A stretch of DNA of 64,000 nucleotides from Burkholderiales bacterium. GTDB lineage: Bacteria > Pseudomonadota > Gammaproteobacteria > Burkholderiales > Burkholderiaceae_C. The notes under the pieces were generated by a model. It did no database searches. It worked only from the letters and a program-made list of their open reading frames with translations, and was not told the origin of the DNA. The translations under genes were made by a program, and so were the position numbers. The stretch spans positions 1-64,000 of the forward strand of contig JAFKGE010000015.1 of NCBI GenBank assembly GCA_017307865.1, read 5' to 3'. Positions 8,427 to 19,316 of this stretch are shown here, piece by piece. How positions within the stretch are numbered: position 1 is the stretch's first letter; every line of letters starts with the position of its first letter.

Positions 8427-9260
8427 ATGCCCACTGCCCTGATCGCCGAAGACGAACCCCTGCTGGCCGCCGCGCTGCAGACCGAGTTGGCGCGCGCCTG
8501 GCCCGAGCTGCAGGTCGTCGCCACCGTGGGCGACGGCGCCAGCGCCGTGCGCGAGGCGCTGCGCCTGCAACCCGACGTGCTGCTGCTGGACATCCGCATG
8601 CCGGCCCTGAGCGGGCTGGACGCCGCCGCCGAGCTGGCCGACGCCTGGGACACCGCTGCCCACCCCTTTCCCGCACTGGCCTTCGTCACCGCCTACGACC
8701 AGTACGCGCTGCAGGCCTTCGAGACACAGGCACTGGACTACGTGCTCAAGCCCGTGCAGCCCGCCCGGCTGCAAAAATCGGTGCAAAAACTGCGTGCAGC
8801 GCTTGACCAGCGGGCGCAAGCAGCTATCCAATCAGGAGCAGATGACGACAGCCCGCTGCAGGCCACGGCCGAGCAGCTGCAGCGCCTGCTGGCCAGCTTG
8901 CAGCCCGCACCGCCGGCGGCGCCCCTGCTGCGCCAGTTGCCCGTCAGCCCGGCCGGCGCGGGCGGCAACACCATCCGCATGGTGCCGGTGGCCGAGGTGC
9001 TGCTGCTGCAGGCGGCCGACAAGTACGTGCGCGTGGTCACCGCCAGCGGCGAACACCTGCTGCGCACGCCGCTGAAAGAGCTGCTGCCGCAGCTCGACCC
9101 CGAGCAGTTCTGGCAGATCCACCGCGGCACCGTGGTGCGCGCCGACGCCATCGACACCGTGCAGCGCGACGAGGCCGGGCGCCTGCACCTCACCCTGCGC
9201 GGCCACGCCGAGGCGCTGGTGGTCAGCCGCCTGTTCGCGCCGCGCTTCAAGGCGCTGTAG
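8427..9260 (+). CDS. LytTR-family response regulator
   Basis: This 277-residue regulator has an N-terminal receiver domain (E8, D9 and phospho-acceptor D55 in LLLDIRMP, with K near 110 in YVLKP) and a C-terminal LytTR DNA-binding domain (about 175-277, with ADKYVRVV and the WQIHRGTVVR block). It is the partner of the upstream kinase. The linker (residues about 120-150) is encoded by a copy of the dispersed palindromic repeat, on the opposite strand sense, kept in frame. Target genes are not evident; the protein's own operon or the small membrane proteins upstream are plausible. Confidence 0.92.
   Translation: MPTALIAEDEPLLAAALQTELARAWPELQVVATVGDGASAVREALRLQPDVLLLDIRMPALSGLDAAAELADAWDTAAHPFPALAFVTAYDQYALQAFETQALDYVLKPVQPARLQKSVQKLRAALDQRAQAAIQSGADDDSPLQATAEQLQRLLASLQPAPPAAPLLRQLPVSPAGAGGNTIRMVPVAEVLLLQAADKYVRVVTASGEHLLRTPLKELLPQLDPEQFWQIHRGTVVRADAIDTVQRDEAGRLHLTLRGHAEALVVSRLFAPRFKAL
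8780..8838 (-). repeat. Dispersed palindromic repeat, copy in response-regulator linker
   Basis: Read on the minus strand this contains GGATAGCTGCTTGCGC, then a GCGCTTG-like inverted half, and ends in a T-rich tract, matching the core of the window's repeat family. It lies wholly inside the LytTR response-regulator gene, in the flexible linker, and preserves the frame. Confidence 0.7.
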
Positions 9261-9413
9261 ACCCGCGCGGGCAACCCTGTGTCCGTCATGGGGAAATGCG
9301 CGAAAACCCCGTAAAACTTTTGGCGCTTGCGCCACCATAATGGCCCTCGCACCCGGCGCGCACGCAGCGCGCCTTTTGTTGCCCCCTTCGACCCCTTGCA
9401 GGAGCCTGTCCCC

Positions 9414-10385
9414 ATGAAATTTCGTTCCCTCGCCCTGGGCCTCGGCCTCGCCTTCGGCCTGATGGCCACCGCTGGCGCGCAAACCGTCATGCGCATCAAC
9501 ATCTCCACCGCGCAGAACTCGCACCAGGGCGTGGCCATCGACGTCTTCGCCAAGGAGGTCGAGCAGCGCACGGGCGGCCGCTACAAGATCCAGACCTTCT
9601 ACAACGGCTCGCTGGGCGGCGAGCGCGAGTCGATCGAGGCGGTGCAGCTGGGCACGCACGAGCTGACCTTCACCTCCAGCGGCCCGATCCCCAACTTCGT
9701 GCCCGAGACGCAGATCCTGGACGTGCCTTTCCTGTTCCGCGACAAGGCGCACGCGCGCGCCGTGCTCGACGGCCCGATCGGCCAGGAGCTGCTGACCAAG
9801 TTCGACGCCAAGGGCATGAAGGGCCTGGCCTGGGCCGAGAACGGCTTTCGCAACATGACCAACAGCAAGCGCGACATCAAGGAGCCGGCCGACGTCAAGG
9901 GCCTGAAGATGCGCACGATGGAAAACCCGGTGCACATCACCGCCTACAAGGCGCTGGGCATCATCACCACGCCCATGGCCTTCCCGGAGGTGTTCACCGC
10001 GCTGCAGCAGGGCACGGTGGATGGGCAGGAGAACCCGCTGTCGGTCATCATCTCGGCCAAGTTCGACCAGGTGCAGAAGTACCTGTCGCTCACCGGCCAC
10101 GTGTACTCGCCCTGCATCTTCCTGATGAACAAGGGCGCCTTCGACAAACTGAGCGCGGCCGACAAGCAGGCCTTCCTCGACGCCGCCAAGGAAGGCACCA
10201 AGGCCAACCGCGCCCGCGTGGACGAGGACGATGCCAAGGGCGTCGAGCTGCTGCGCAGCAAGGGCATGCAGGTGGACACCGAGGTCGACAAGCCGGCCTT
10301 CGTCAAGGCCCTGGCACCGGTCGAGGCCGACTTCGAGAAGAAGTTCGGCAAGGCCAACATGGAACGCATCCGCAACTACAAGTAA
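9414..10385 (+). CDS. dctP: TRAP transporter periplasmic solute-binding protein (DctP family)
   Basis: This 323-residue protein binds a small organic acid in the periplasm and delivers it to the DctQM permease encoded downstream. It has a clear signal peptide (MKFRSLALGLGLAFGLMATA, cleavage near AGA-Q). The mature part shows DctP landmarks such as TFYNGSLGGERESIEAVQLG and GLKMRTMENPVH, where the conserved arginine of the pair R-x-M normally contacts the ligand carboxylate. CAGGAG lies nine bases before the ATG. A small palindrome TGGCGCTTGCGCCA at 9321-9334 followed by CATAAT may mark its promoter. Ligand unknown. Confidence 0.93.
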   Translation: MKFRSLALGLGLAFGLMATAGAQTVMRINISTAQNSHQGVAIDVFAKEVEQRTGGRYKIQTFYNGSLGGERESIEAVQLGTHELTFTSSGPIPNFVPETQILDVPFLFRDKAHARAVLDGPIGQELLTKFDAKGMKGLAWAENGFRNMTNSKRDIKEPADVKGLKMRTMENPVHITAYKALGIITTPMAFPEVFTALQQGTVDGQENPLSVIISAKFDQVQKYLSLTGHVYSPCIFLMNKGAFDKLSAADKQAFLDAAKEGTKANRARVDEDDAKGVELLRSKGMQVDTEVDKPAFVKALAPVEADFEKKFGKANMERIRNYK

Positions 10386-10417
10386 GCGGCGCGCGGCACT
10401 CGCGACGCCCCATCGAA

Positions 10418-10473
10418 TGCTACGTTTAAGATAGCTTCCAGCGCCCGTCCGCCCTGCGCGACGGGCTTTTTTT
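10418..10473 (+). repeat. Dispersed palindromic repeat between dctP and dctQ
   Basis: GCTACGTTTAAGATAGCTTC and the following CAGCGCCCGTCC match the left half of the repeat family. The right half has become a transcription terminator (10443-10473). The same left half occurs at 33058 inside the mutase gene. Confidence 0.6.
10443..10473 (+). terminator. Intrinsic terminator inside the TRAP operon
   Basis: GCCCGTC and GACGGGC pair as a perfect 7-bp stem around a ten-base loop, followed immediately by seven Ts. It lies between dctP and dctQ, so it should cut most transcripts after the binding-protein gene. That would make more binding protein than permease, a stoichiometry common for periplasmic-binding transporters. 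Confidence 0.8.
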
Positions 10474-10492
10474 ATTTGAAAGCACAAGAATC

Positions 10493-10987
10493 ATGAAAGC
10501 GCTTGTCTTGACGCTGGAGGGCTGGACCACGCGCATCGCCATGGCGCTGGCCTGTGTGATGCTGGTCATCGCCTCGGCCCTGGGCGTGTTCCAGATCTTC
10601 ACCCGCTTCGTGCTGGAGCAGCCCGCCGAATGGAGCGAGGTGCTGATCCGCTTCTCGCTCATCTGGATGGTGTTCCTGGGCATTCCCATGGCCTTTCGCC
10701 AGGGCGCGATGGTGAGTGTGGACGCGCTGTACCGCGCCGCGCCCGATCGACTCAAGCGCGTGCTCGATCTGATCGTCGCGCTGGCCGCGCTGGTGTTGAT
10801 GCTGATCATCCTGTGGTGGGGTGCCGACTACGCCATCCGCGGCGGCGTGCAGACCGTGGCCGGGCTCGAATCGGTCACCATGTTCTGGGCCTACGTGGCG
10901 ATGCCGGTGGGCGCCATGTTCTCGCTGCTGGGCATCGTGGCCAACTACCTCGATCCGCGCCGGATGGAGTTGGAGACGGCGCAATGA
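10493..10987 (+). CDS. dctQ: TRAP transporter small permease (DctQ)
   Basis: This 164-residue protein has four membrane helices and is the small subunit of the TRAP transporter, associating with DctM. The conserved DctQ block occurs as RFVLEQPAEWSEVLIRFSLI, with the invariant W-S-E, and IWMVFLGIPMAFRQGAMVSVD follows. It starts 20 bp after the terminator that follows dctP. The stop lies 32 bp before dctM. Confidence 0.92.
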   Translation: MKALVLTLEGWTTRIAMALACVMLVIASALGVFQIFTRFVLEQPAEWSEVLIRFSLIWMVFLGIPMAFRQGAMVSVDALYRAAPDRLKRVLDLIVALAALVLMLIILWWGADYAIRGGVQTVAGLESVTMFWAYVAMPVGAMFSLLGIVANYLDPRRMELETAQ

Positions 10988-11018
10988 AGGCCAGCACCGC
11001 ACACACCGGGGAGCGCGC

Positions 11019-12296
11019 ATGACCAGCGCCATGCTCATCACCATGATCCTGGGCTTCGCGCTCAGCGTCTCGGTCGCGGTGTCGATCGGGCTGGCGGCCA
11101 TCACCGGCATGCAGATCGTCAACGCGCCGATGCTCATTTCGGTCAAGGAGATGTTCAACTCGCTGAACAAGTTTCCGCTGGCCGCCATCCCCTTCTTCAT
11201 CCTGGCCGGCAACCTGATGGAAACCGGCGGCATCTCGCGCCGCCTGGTCGACTTCGCCAAGAGCATCGTCGGCGGCGTGCAGGGCGGCCTGCCCATGACC
11301 TGCGTGCTCACCTGCATGATCTTCGCGGCGGTGTCGGGCTCGTCGGTGGCCACCACCTTCGCCATCGGCGCCATCCTGATGCCGGCGCTCATCAAGCACG
11401 GCTACCCCACCACCTGGGCCGCCGCGCTGCAGGCCACCAGCGCCGAGCTGGGCGTGATCATCCCGCCCTCGATCCCGATGATTCTGTACGGCGTGGCCGC
11501 CGAGGTGTCGATCGGCGAGCTGTTCATCGCCGGCTTCGGCCCCGGCATCCTGATCAGCGGCGCGCTGATGCTGTTCGTCTGGGCCTATTGCAAGTGGCGG
11601 GGCTGGGGCAAGCACGACGGCGACGGCCGCCTGAGCGTGTGGACGGCCACGCGCAAGGCGGCCTGGGCGCTGATGATGCCGGTGGTGGTGCTGGGCGGCA
11701 TCTACGGCGGCGTGTTCACCCCCACCGAAGCCTCGGCCGTGGCGGTGGCCTACGCGCTGGTGGTGGGCATGGCGATCTACCGCGAGATCGGCGTGAAGGA
11801 CCTGTACGCCGTGCTGCGCAAGTCGGTCATTTCGTCGGCGGTGATCATGTTCATCATCGCCAACGCCGGCCTGTTCGCCTTCCTGATCACGCGCGCGGGC
11901 GTGCCCGACGCCATCGGCCACTGGCTGGAGGCCAACCTGCGCTCGCCGCACTGGTTCTTGCTGGGCGTCAACGCGGCGCTGTTCGTCATCGGCATGTTCA
12001 TCGAGACCAGCGCCGCCATCATCGTGCTGGGCCCCATCCTGGCGCCGGTGGCCGCGCACTTCGGCGTCGACCCGGTGCACTTCGGCCTGATCATGGTGGT
12101 CAACCTGGCGCTGGGCATGATCACGCCGCCCTTCGGCGTCAACCTGTTCGCCGTCTGCACGGTGGCGCGCGTGTCGCTGGACAAGATCAGCCGCGACCTG
12201 ATCCCCTTCGTGCTGGTCATCCTGGCCTGCCTGATGGTCATCACCTACGTGCCCTGGATCTCGCTGGCGCTGCGCGATCTGGTCTACGCCAAATAG
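11019..12296 (+). CDS. dctM: TRAP transporter large permease (DctM)
   Basis: This 425-residue protein has about twelve membrane segments and is the ion-coupled (usually sodium) translocation subunit of the TRAP system. Family markers include FPLAAIPFFILAGNLMETGG, the GSSVATTFAIGAILMPAL region and IIPPSIPMILYG. The C-terminal NLALGMITPPFGVNLFAVC is also typical. The ATG at 11019 has GGGAG just upstream. It is the third gene of dctPQM, and its 3' end abuts the promoter and riboswitch of the glycine-cleavage operon. Confidence 0.94.
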   Translation: MTSAMLITMILGFALSVSVAVSIGLAAITGMQIVNAPMLISVKEMFNSLNKFPLAAIPFFILAGNLMETGGISRRLVDFAKSIVGGVQGGLPMTCVLTCMIFAAVSGSSVATTFAIGAILMPALIKHGYPTTWAAALQATSAELGVIIPPSIPMILYGVAAEVSIGELFIAGFGPGILISGALMLFVWAYCKWRGWGKHDGDGRLSVWTATRKAAWALMMPVVVLGGIYGGVFTPTEASAVAVAYALVVGMAIYREIGVKDLYAVLRKSVISSAVIMFIIANAGLFAFLITRAGVPDAIGHWLEANLRSPHWFLLGVNAALFVIGMFIETSAAIIVLGPILAPVAAHFGVDPVHFGLIMVVNLALGMITPPFGVNLFAVCTVARVSLDKISRDLIPFVLVILACLMVITYVPWISLALRDLVYAK

Positions 12297-12312
12297 CCCG
12301 TAAAATCGCGCC

Positions 12313-12540
12313 CTGTCAGGAGAGCGCGCCCCCGGCCTCGACCCGAGGTCGGTGCGGCGCCGCCGAAGGCGCGCGGCAACAGGCCCAAACGCTCAGGCAA
12401 AAGGACTGGCAAACGCCCGGGCGACCGGGCGCCACCGGGCTGGAGAGAGAAGGCGGCGCCGCATTCGGGCATGGCCTTCCACCGAAGGAGCAAGTGCGGC
12501 ATCGCCCGCATGAATCTCTCAGGTAAAGCGGACAGCCGGG
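12313..12540 (+). ncRNA. Tandem glycine riboswitch upstream of gcvT
   Basis: Two glycine-aptamer-like units sit in tandem. The first runs from CAGGAGAGCGCG (12318) through CGCCGAAGGCGC to CTCAGGCAAAAGGACTGG (12392-12409). The second runs from TGGAGAGAGAAGG (12441) through CACCGAAGGAGCAAG to CTCTCAGGTAAAGCGGACAG (about 12518-12537). These paired GGAGAG / CGAAGG / CTCAGG-AAA-GGAC blocks are the conserved core of the glycine riboswitch. It precedes gcvT by about 55 bp, and normally turns the operon on when glycine is abundant. A TAAAAT at 12301-12306 is a plausible -10 element for this leader. Confidence 0.93.
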
Positions 12541-12592
12541 CATGCTCGCAAGCCACCGCGCTTGCGCGACTTCCCTTTCATGGAGACAGCGC

Positions 12593-13720
12593 ATGTCCGA
12601 CACCGCCGATTTGCTCAAGACCCCACTGCACGAGCTGCACCTCGAGCTGGGCGCCCGCATGGTGCCCTTTGCCGGCTATTCGATGCCGGTGCAATACAAA
12701 AGCGGCCTGATCGCCGAGCACAAGCAGACGCGCGAGAGCGCCGGCCTGTTCGACGTCTCGCACATGGGCCAGCTGCAGCTCGTCGGCCCCGATGCCGCCG
12801 CCGCGCTCGAATCGCTGATGCCGGTCGACGTGATCGGCCTGGCCCTGGGCAAGCAGCGCTACGGCCTGCTGCTGACCGACGAAGGCACCATCATCGACGA
12901 CCTGATGTTCGTCAACCGGGGCGATCATCTTTTCCTCATCGTCAACGGCGCCTGCAAGGCGGGCGACATCGCCCACATCCAGGCGCGCATCGGCACGCGC
13001 TGCCAGGTCCGGCCCCTGCCCGACCAGGCCCTGCTGGCCCTGCAAGGCCCGCAGGCCGTCACCGCCCTGCAGCGCCTGGTGCCCGGCGTGCAGGCGCTGG
13101 TGTTCATGACCGGCCGCGACTTCGACTGGCAGGGCGCGCCGCTGTTCATCACCCGCAGCGGCTACACCGGCGAGGACGGCTTCGAGATTTCGGTGCCGGC
13201 CGCGCAGGCCGAGGCGCTGGCGCGCGCCCTGCTGGCGCAGCCCGAGGTCAAGCCCATCGGCCTGGGCGCGCGCAACTCGCTGCGGCTGGAAGCCGGCCTG
13301 TGCCTGTACGGCAACGACATCGACACCAGCACCACCCCGATCGAGGCCGGCCTGAACTGGGCCATCCAGAAGGTGCGCCGCACCGGCGGCGCGCGCGCCG
13401 GCGGCTTTCCCGGCGCCGACCTGGTGCTGGGCCAGCTCGACGGCAGCCGCAAGCTCGAACGCCAGCGCATCGTCCTGGCCGCCAAGGAGCGCGTGCCGGT
13501 GCGCGAACCCGCCCCGCTGGAGAACCTGGACGGCCAGACCATCGGCCAGGTCACGAGCGGCCTGCTCAGCCCCACGCTGGACCGCCCCATCGCCATGGCC
13601 TACGTCAAGCCCGGCTACGCCACCCTCGGCACCGAGCTGTTCGCCATGGTGCGCGGCAAGCCCGTGCCCATGGAGGTGGTGGCCCCGCCCTTCGTGCCCA
13701 CGCGCTACCACCGCGTCTGA
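12593..13720 (+). CDS. gcvT: Glycine cleavage system T protein (aminomethyltransferase)
   Basis: This 375-residue enzyme takes the aminomethyl group from lipoylated GcvH, releases ammonia and forms 5,10-methylene-tetrahydrofolate. It has the family N-terminus [20 protein letters not shown] and the [15 protein letters not shown] block. Folate-site and catalytic regions include [13 protein letters not shown] and [15 protein letters not shown], the Asp of the latter type lying in the catalytic area. Start at ATG 12593 has GGAGA seven bases upstream. It is first in gcvTHP and controlled by the riboswitch just upstream. Confidence 0.97.
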   Translation: MSDTADLLKTPLHELHLELGARMVPFAGYSMPVQYKSGLIAEHKQTRESAGLFDVSHMGQLQLVGPDAAAALESLMPVDVIGLALGKQRYGLLLTDEGTIIDDLMFVNRGDHLFLIVNGACKAGDIAHIQARIGTRCQVRPLPDQALLALQGPQAVTALQRLVPGVQALVFMTGRDFDWQGAPLFITRSGYTGEDGFEISVPAAQAEALARALLAQPEVKPIGLGARNSLRLEAGLCLYGNDIDTSTTPIEAGLNWAIQKVRRTGGARAGGFPGADLVLGQLDGSRKLERQRIVLAAKERVPVREPAPLENLDGQTIGQVTSGLLSPTLDRPIAMAYVKPGYATLGTELFAMVRGKPVPMEVVAPPFVPTRYHRV

Positions 13721-13788
13721 TGTCGAGGCAAAAGCCCGACGCAGTGACCGTCTCATTTTTCCGGACCACCGATTTTTCAGGAGCAAAC

Positions 13789-14157
13789 ATGAGCCTCAAA
13801 TACACCGAAGACCACGAATGGATCCAAGTCGAGGGCGACATCGCCACCGTCGGCATCACGGCGCACGCGCAGGACGCGCTGGGCGACGTGGTGTTTGTCG
13901 ACCTGCCCGCCGTGGGCCAGGGCTACGCGCAGAAGGAGACGGCCGGCGTGGTCGAGAGCGTGAAGGCCGCGGCCGACGTGTACATGCCGATCAGCGGCGA
14001 GGTGACCGAGGTCAACGAGGCCCTGCGCGCCGAGCCCAGCCTGGCCAACAGCGACCCGCTGGGCGCGGGCTGGTTCTTCAAGGTCAAGCTGTCCGACCCC
14101 GGCCAGCTCGACGCGCTGATGGACGAAGCGGCCTACGCCGAGTTCAGCAAGGACTGA
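13789..14157 (+). CDS. gcvH: Glycine cleavage system H protein
   Basis: This 122-residue lipoyl carrier shuttles the aminomethyl intermediate between the P, T and L proteins. The lipoylated lysine is the K in [13 protein letters not shown] (about residue 65). The N-terminal YTEDHEWI motif and the overall length are typical. AGGAG lies five bases before the ATG. A strong terminator (14174-14204) follows, so gcvP probably depends on read-through or a separate start. Confidence 0.97.
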   Translation: MSLKYTEDHEWIQVEGDIATVGITAHAQDALGDVVFVDLPAVGQGYAQKETAGVVESVKAAADVYMPISGEVTEVNEALRAEPSLANSDPLGAGWFFKVKLSDPGQLDALMDEAAYAEFSKD

Positions 14158-14173
14158 GCGCCTGCCAAGTGCC

Positions 14174-14204
14174 CCGCACGCGGCTTGGCCCGCGTGCGGT
14201 TTTT
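14174..14204 (+). terminator. Intrinsic terminator after gcvH
   Basis: CCGCACGCGG pairs perfectly with CCGCGTGCGG around a six-base loop, followed by a run of five Ts. The 10-bp GC-rich stem is a strong terminator that splits gcvTH from gcvP. The dispersed repeat begins directly at its U-tract. Confidence 0.82.
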
Positions 14205-14262
14205 ATACCAAATCGGCCGTTTGCGCCCGCTTGATGGGCGCCGGCAGCTCCTGAATTTGAAG
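14201..14262 (-). repeat. Dispersed palindromic repeat between gcvH and gcvP
   Basis: The order AAATCGGCC, GCGCCCGCTTGATGGGCG and GCAGCTCCTGAATTTGA is the reverse-strand version of the repeat seen through the window. It fills most of the space between the gcvH terminator and the gcvP start. Confidence 0.7.
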
Positions 14263-14284
14263 CAATCTCGTCGTTTGCCCCGCC

Positions 14285-17172
<2,888 letters not shown>

Positions 17173-17176
<4 letters not shown>

Positions 17177-17664
17177 GCGCGGCTACCGTGCAGGTGCGCC
17201 GCATCGACTACTCCGACGCGGCCGAGGGCGCGGCCCTGGTCGAACTGCTCGACGCCTACGCCATCGACCCCATGGGCGGCGGCCAGCCGCTGGCGGCCGA
17301 GGTGCGCGCCACGCTGTGTGACCAATTGGCCCAGGTGCCCCAGGCCGCCAGCTTCATCGCCTGGCTGGGCGATGAGGCGGTGGGCCTCGTCAACTGCTTC
17401 GAGGGCTTTTCCACCTTCAAGGCGCGGCCGCTGCTGAACGTGCACGACATCGTGGTGCGCCCCGCCCACCGCGCGCGCGGCATCGGCCAGGCGCTGCTGG
17501 CCGCGGCCGAGCGGCATGCGCAAGAGCGCGGCTGCTGCAAGCTGACCTTGGAGGTGCTGTCGGGCAACGCCCGCGCGCTGCGCAGCTACCAGCGCTTCGG
17601 CTTCGCGCCCTACGTGCTCGACCCGCGCGAGGGGCAGGCGCTGCTGATGCAGAAGTGGCTGTGA
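17173..17664 (+). CDS. GNAT-family N-acetyltransferase
   Basis: This 163-residue protein has the GNAT fold. The acetyl-CoA-binding motif A is seen as [20 protein letters not shown] (R-x-x-G-x-G/A), followed by [19 protein letters not shown]. The substrate is unknown. The GTG at 17173 overlaps the gcvP stop (GTGA), so it is probably translated by coupling to gcvP. This arrangement alone does not link it to glycine metabolism. Confidence 0.88.
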
Positions 17665-17745
17665 GGGGCCCGTGTCCGACGCGCCCTCATCGTTTCAGCG
17701 GCTGGCGCGCGGACTATATTCAGGGCCTTGCCAGGAGCGTCCTAT

Positions 17746-18186
17746 ATGCCTGAATTCATCGACACCTCGCCCGCCGGCGAATGCATTTTCTGCAAGCTCG
17801 TGCAGGGGCAGATTCCCGCGGCCAAGGTCTTCGAGGACGAGCTGACCCTGGCCTTCATGGACCTGGGCCAGGTCAACCCTGGCCACGTGCTGGTGGCCAG
17901 CAAGCGCCACGCGGCCACGCTGTTCGACCTCACGCCGGCCGAGGCCGGCGCGCTGATGCAGACCGCCCGGCGCGTGGCGCTGGCCGCGCGCGCCGCCTTC
18001 GCGCCCGAGGGGCTGAATCTGTTCCAGGCCAACGGCGCCGTGGCCGGGCAAACCGTGGCGCACTTCCACATCCACGTACTGCCGCGCCACGCGGGCGACG
18101 GGGTCGACCTGGCCTGGCCGCGCAAGGACCCGGGGCCGGCCGCCTTGAACGAGTACGCCGCCCAACTGCGGGCCGCGTTGAAGTGA
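17746..18186 (+). CDS. HIT-family nucleotide hydrolase
   Basis: This 146-residue protein carries the histidine-triad motif HFHIHVLPR (about residues 106-114), in which the middle histidine forms a nucleotidyl intermediate. The N-terminal CIFCKLVQGQIPA includes a C-x-x-C pair that often binds zinc in this group. Family members hydrolyse AMP-lysine, AMP-amine or similar adducts. AGGAG is upstream of the ATG at 17746. Its TGA overlaps the GTG of the next gene, so the two are likely co-translated. Confidence 0.92.
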   Translation: MPEFIDTSPAGECIFCKLVQGQIPAAKVFEDELTLAFMDLGQVNPGHVLVASKRHAATLFDLTPAEAGALMQTARRVALAARAAFAPEGLNLFQANGAVAGQTVAHFHIHVLPRHAGDGVDLAWPRKDPGPAALNEYAAQLRAALK

Positions 18187-19214
18187 GCACGCCCAACGCG
18201 GCCCTGCCGGCGCGCGCCGACGCCATCACCGACGTGCGCGGCATCCAGGTCGGCCAGCACAGCGACGCGCGCCGCCCCACCGGCTGCAGCGTGGTGCTGG
18301 CGCAGGGCCCGGATGGCGGCGGCGCCGTGGCCGGGGTGGACGTGCGCGGCGCCGCGCCCGGCACGCGCGAGACCGACCTGCTCGACCCCGCCAATCTGGT
18401 GCAGCAGGTGCACGCCGTGCTGCTTTCGGGCGGCAGCGCCTGGGGGCTGGACGCTGCCGCCGGCGTGATGCGCTGGCTGGAAGAGCACGGCCGCGGCCTG
18501 CCCGTGGGCAGCGCGCCCGGCCAGTTGGTGCCCATCGTGCCGGCGGCCGTGTTGTTCGATCTGCACGTGGGCGACGCGCGCATCCGCCCGGGCGCGGAGG
18601 CCGGCTATGCCGCCTGCCAGGCCGCCAGCGGCGCGCCGCCCGCGCAGGGCAACGTGGGCGCGGGCGCGGGCGCCGTGGTGGGCAAGCTGTTTGGCATGGC
18701 CAGCGCCATGAAGGGCGGCATCGACACGGCCAGCGTGCGCGTGGGGGAGGTGACGGTGGGCGCGCTGATCGCCGTCAACGCGCTGGGCGACGTGGTGGAC
18801 CCGGACACGGGCGCGCCGATTGCCGGCGCACGCACGCCCGACGGTCGGGCCCTGCGCCACAGCGTGCGCGCCCTGCTGGCGGGCGAGGCGCCGCAGGCCA
18901 TCCTGGCCGGCAGCAACACCACCATCGGCGTCATCGCCACCGACGCGCCGCTGTCGAAGGCCCGCGCGCAGCGCCTGGCCGGCGCCGGCCACGACGGGCT
19001 GGCGCGCGCCATCCGCCCGGTGCACACGATGAGCGACGGCGACACGCTGTTCGCCTTGTCCACCGGCCATGCGCCGGCGATCGACTTCAACCTGCTGTGC
19101 GCCATGGCCGGCGAGGCGGTGGCGCGCGCCTGCGTCCACGCGGTGCGCGCGGCGCGCGGCGTGCGGGTGGATGATGTGTGGCTGCCATCCGCTTCGGATC
19201 TGCAAGCGCCATAG
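18183..19214 (+). CDS. P1-family (S58) N-terminal-nucleophile hydrolase, NylC-like
   Basis: This 343-residue protein belongs to the DmpA/NylC superfamily, whose precursors cut themselves to expose a catalytic N-terminal residue. The cleavage block is AGSNTTIGVIATDAPLSK. Asn245-Thr246 aligns by eye with the Asn-Thr cleavage site of the nylon-oligomer hydrolase NylC, whereas DmpA-type aminopeptidases use a Gly-Ser. Other family blocks are LLSGGSAWGLDAAAGVMRWL and GNVGAGAGAVVGKL. It should give a large N-terminal and a smaller C-terminal chain. The natural substrate is unknown. It starts at GTG 18183, overlapping the HIT gene. Confidence 0.88.
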   Translation: MSTPNAALPARADAITDVRGIQVGQHSDARRPTGCSVVLAQGPDGGGAVAGVDVRGAAPGTRETDLLDPANLVQQVHAVLLSGGSAWGLDAAAGVMRWLEEHGRGLPVGSAPGQLVPIVPAAVLFDLHVGDARIRPGAEAGYAACQAASGAPPAQGNVGAGAGAVVGKLFGMASAMKGGIDTASVRVGEVTVGALIAVNALGDVVDPDTGAPIAGARTPDGRALRHSVRALLAGEAPQAILAGSNTTIGVIATDAPLSKARAQRLAGAGHDGLARAIRPVHTMSDGDTLFALSTGHAPAIDFNLLCAMAGEAVARACVHAVRAARGVRVDDVWLPSASDLQAP

Positions 19215-19218
19215 CACC

Positions 19219-19295
19219 GTAGGCTGGGTTAGCGCAGCGTAACCCAGCTTGGGCCCACGCACAGCCGCTGGGTTTCGTGCCTCAACCCAGCCTAC
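19219..19295. repeat. MITE-like element with 12-bp perfect terminal inverted repeats
   Basis: GTAGGCTGGGTT at 19219-19230 is exactly complementary to AACCCAGCCTAC at 19284-19295. A second internal pair, GCTGGGTT and AACCCAGC, gives an extra hairpin. The sequence resembles a small repeat with GGGTTAGCGCAGCGTAACCC that is widespread in proteobacteria. It fills the gap between the NylC-like gene and the TAXI gene. Confidence 0.75.
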
Positions 19296-19316
19296 CAACA
19301 CCCACTGCACACCCCC

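Noticed and set aside
9321..9334. TGGCGCTTGCGCCA palindrome as a regulator site for dctP
   Set aside because: It is short and GC-rich, and such palindromes are frequent by chance in this DNA. No matching regulator is adjacent, so I do not list it as a separate feature.
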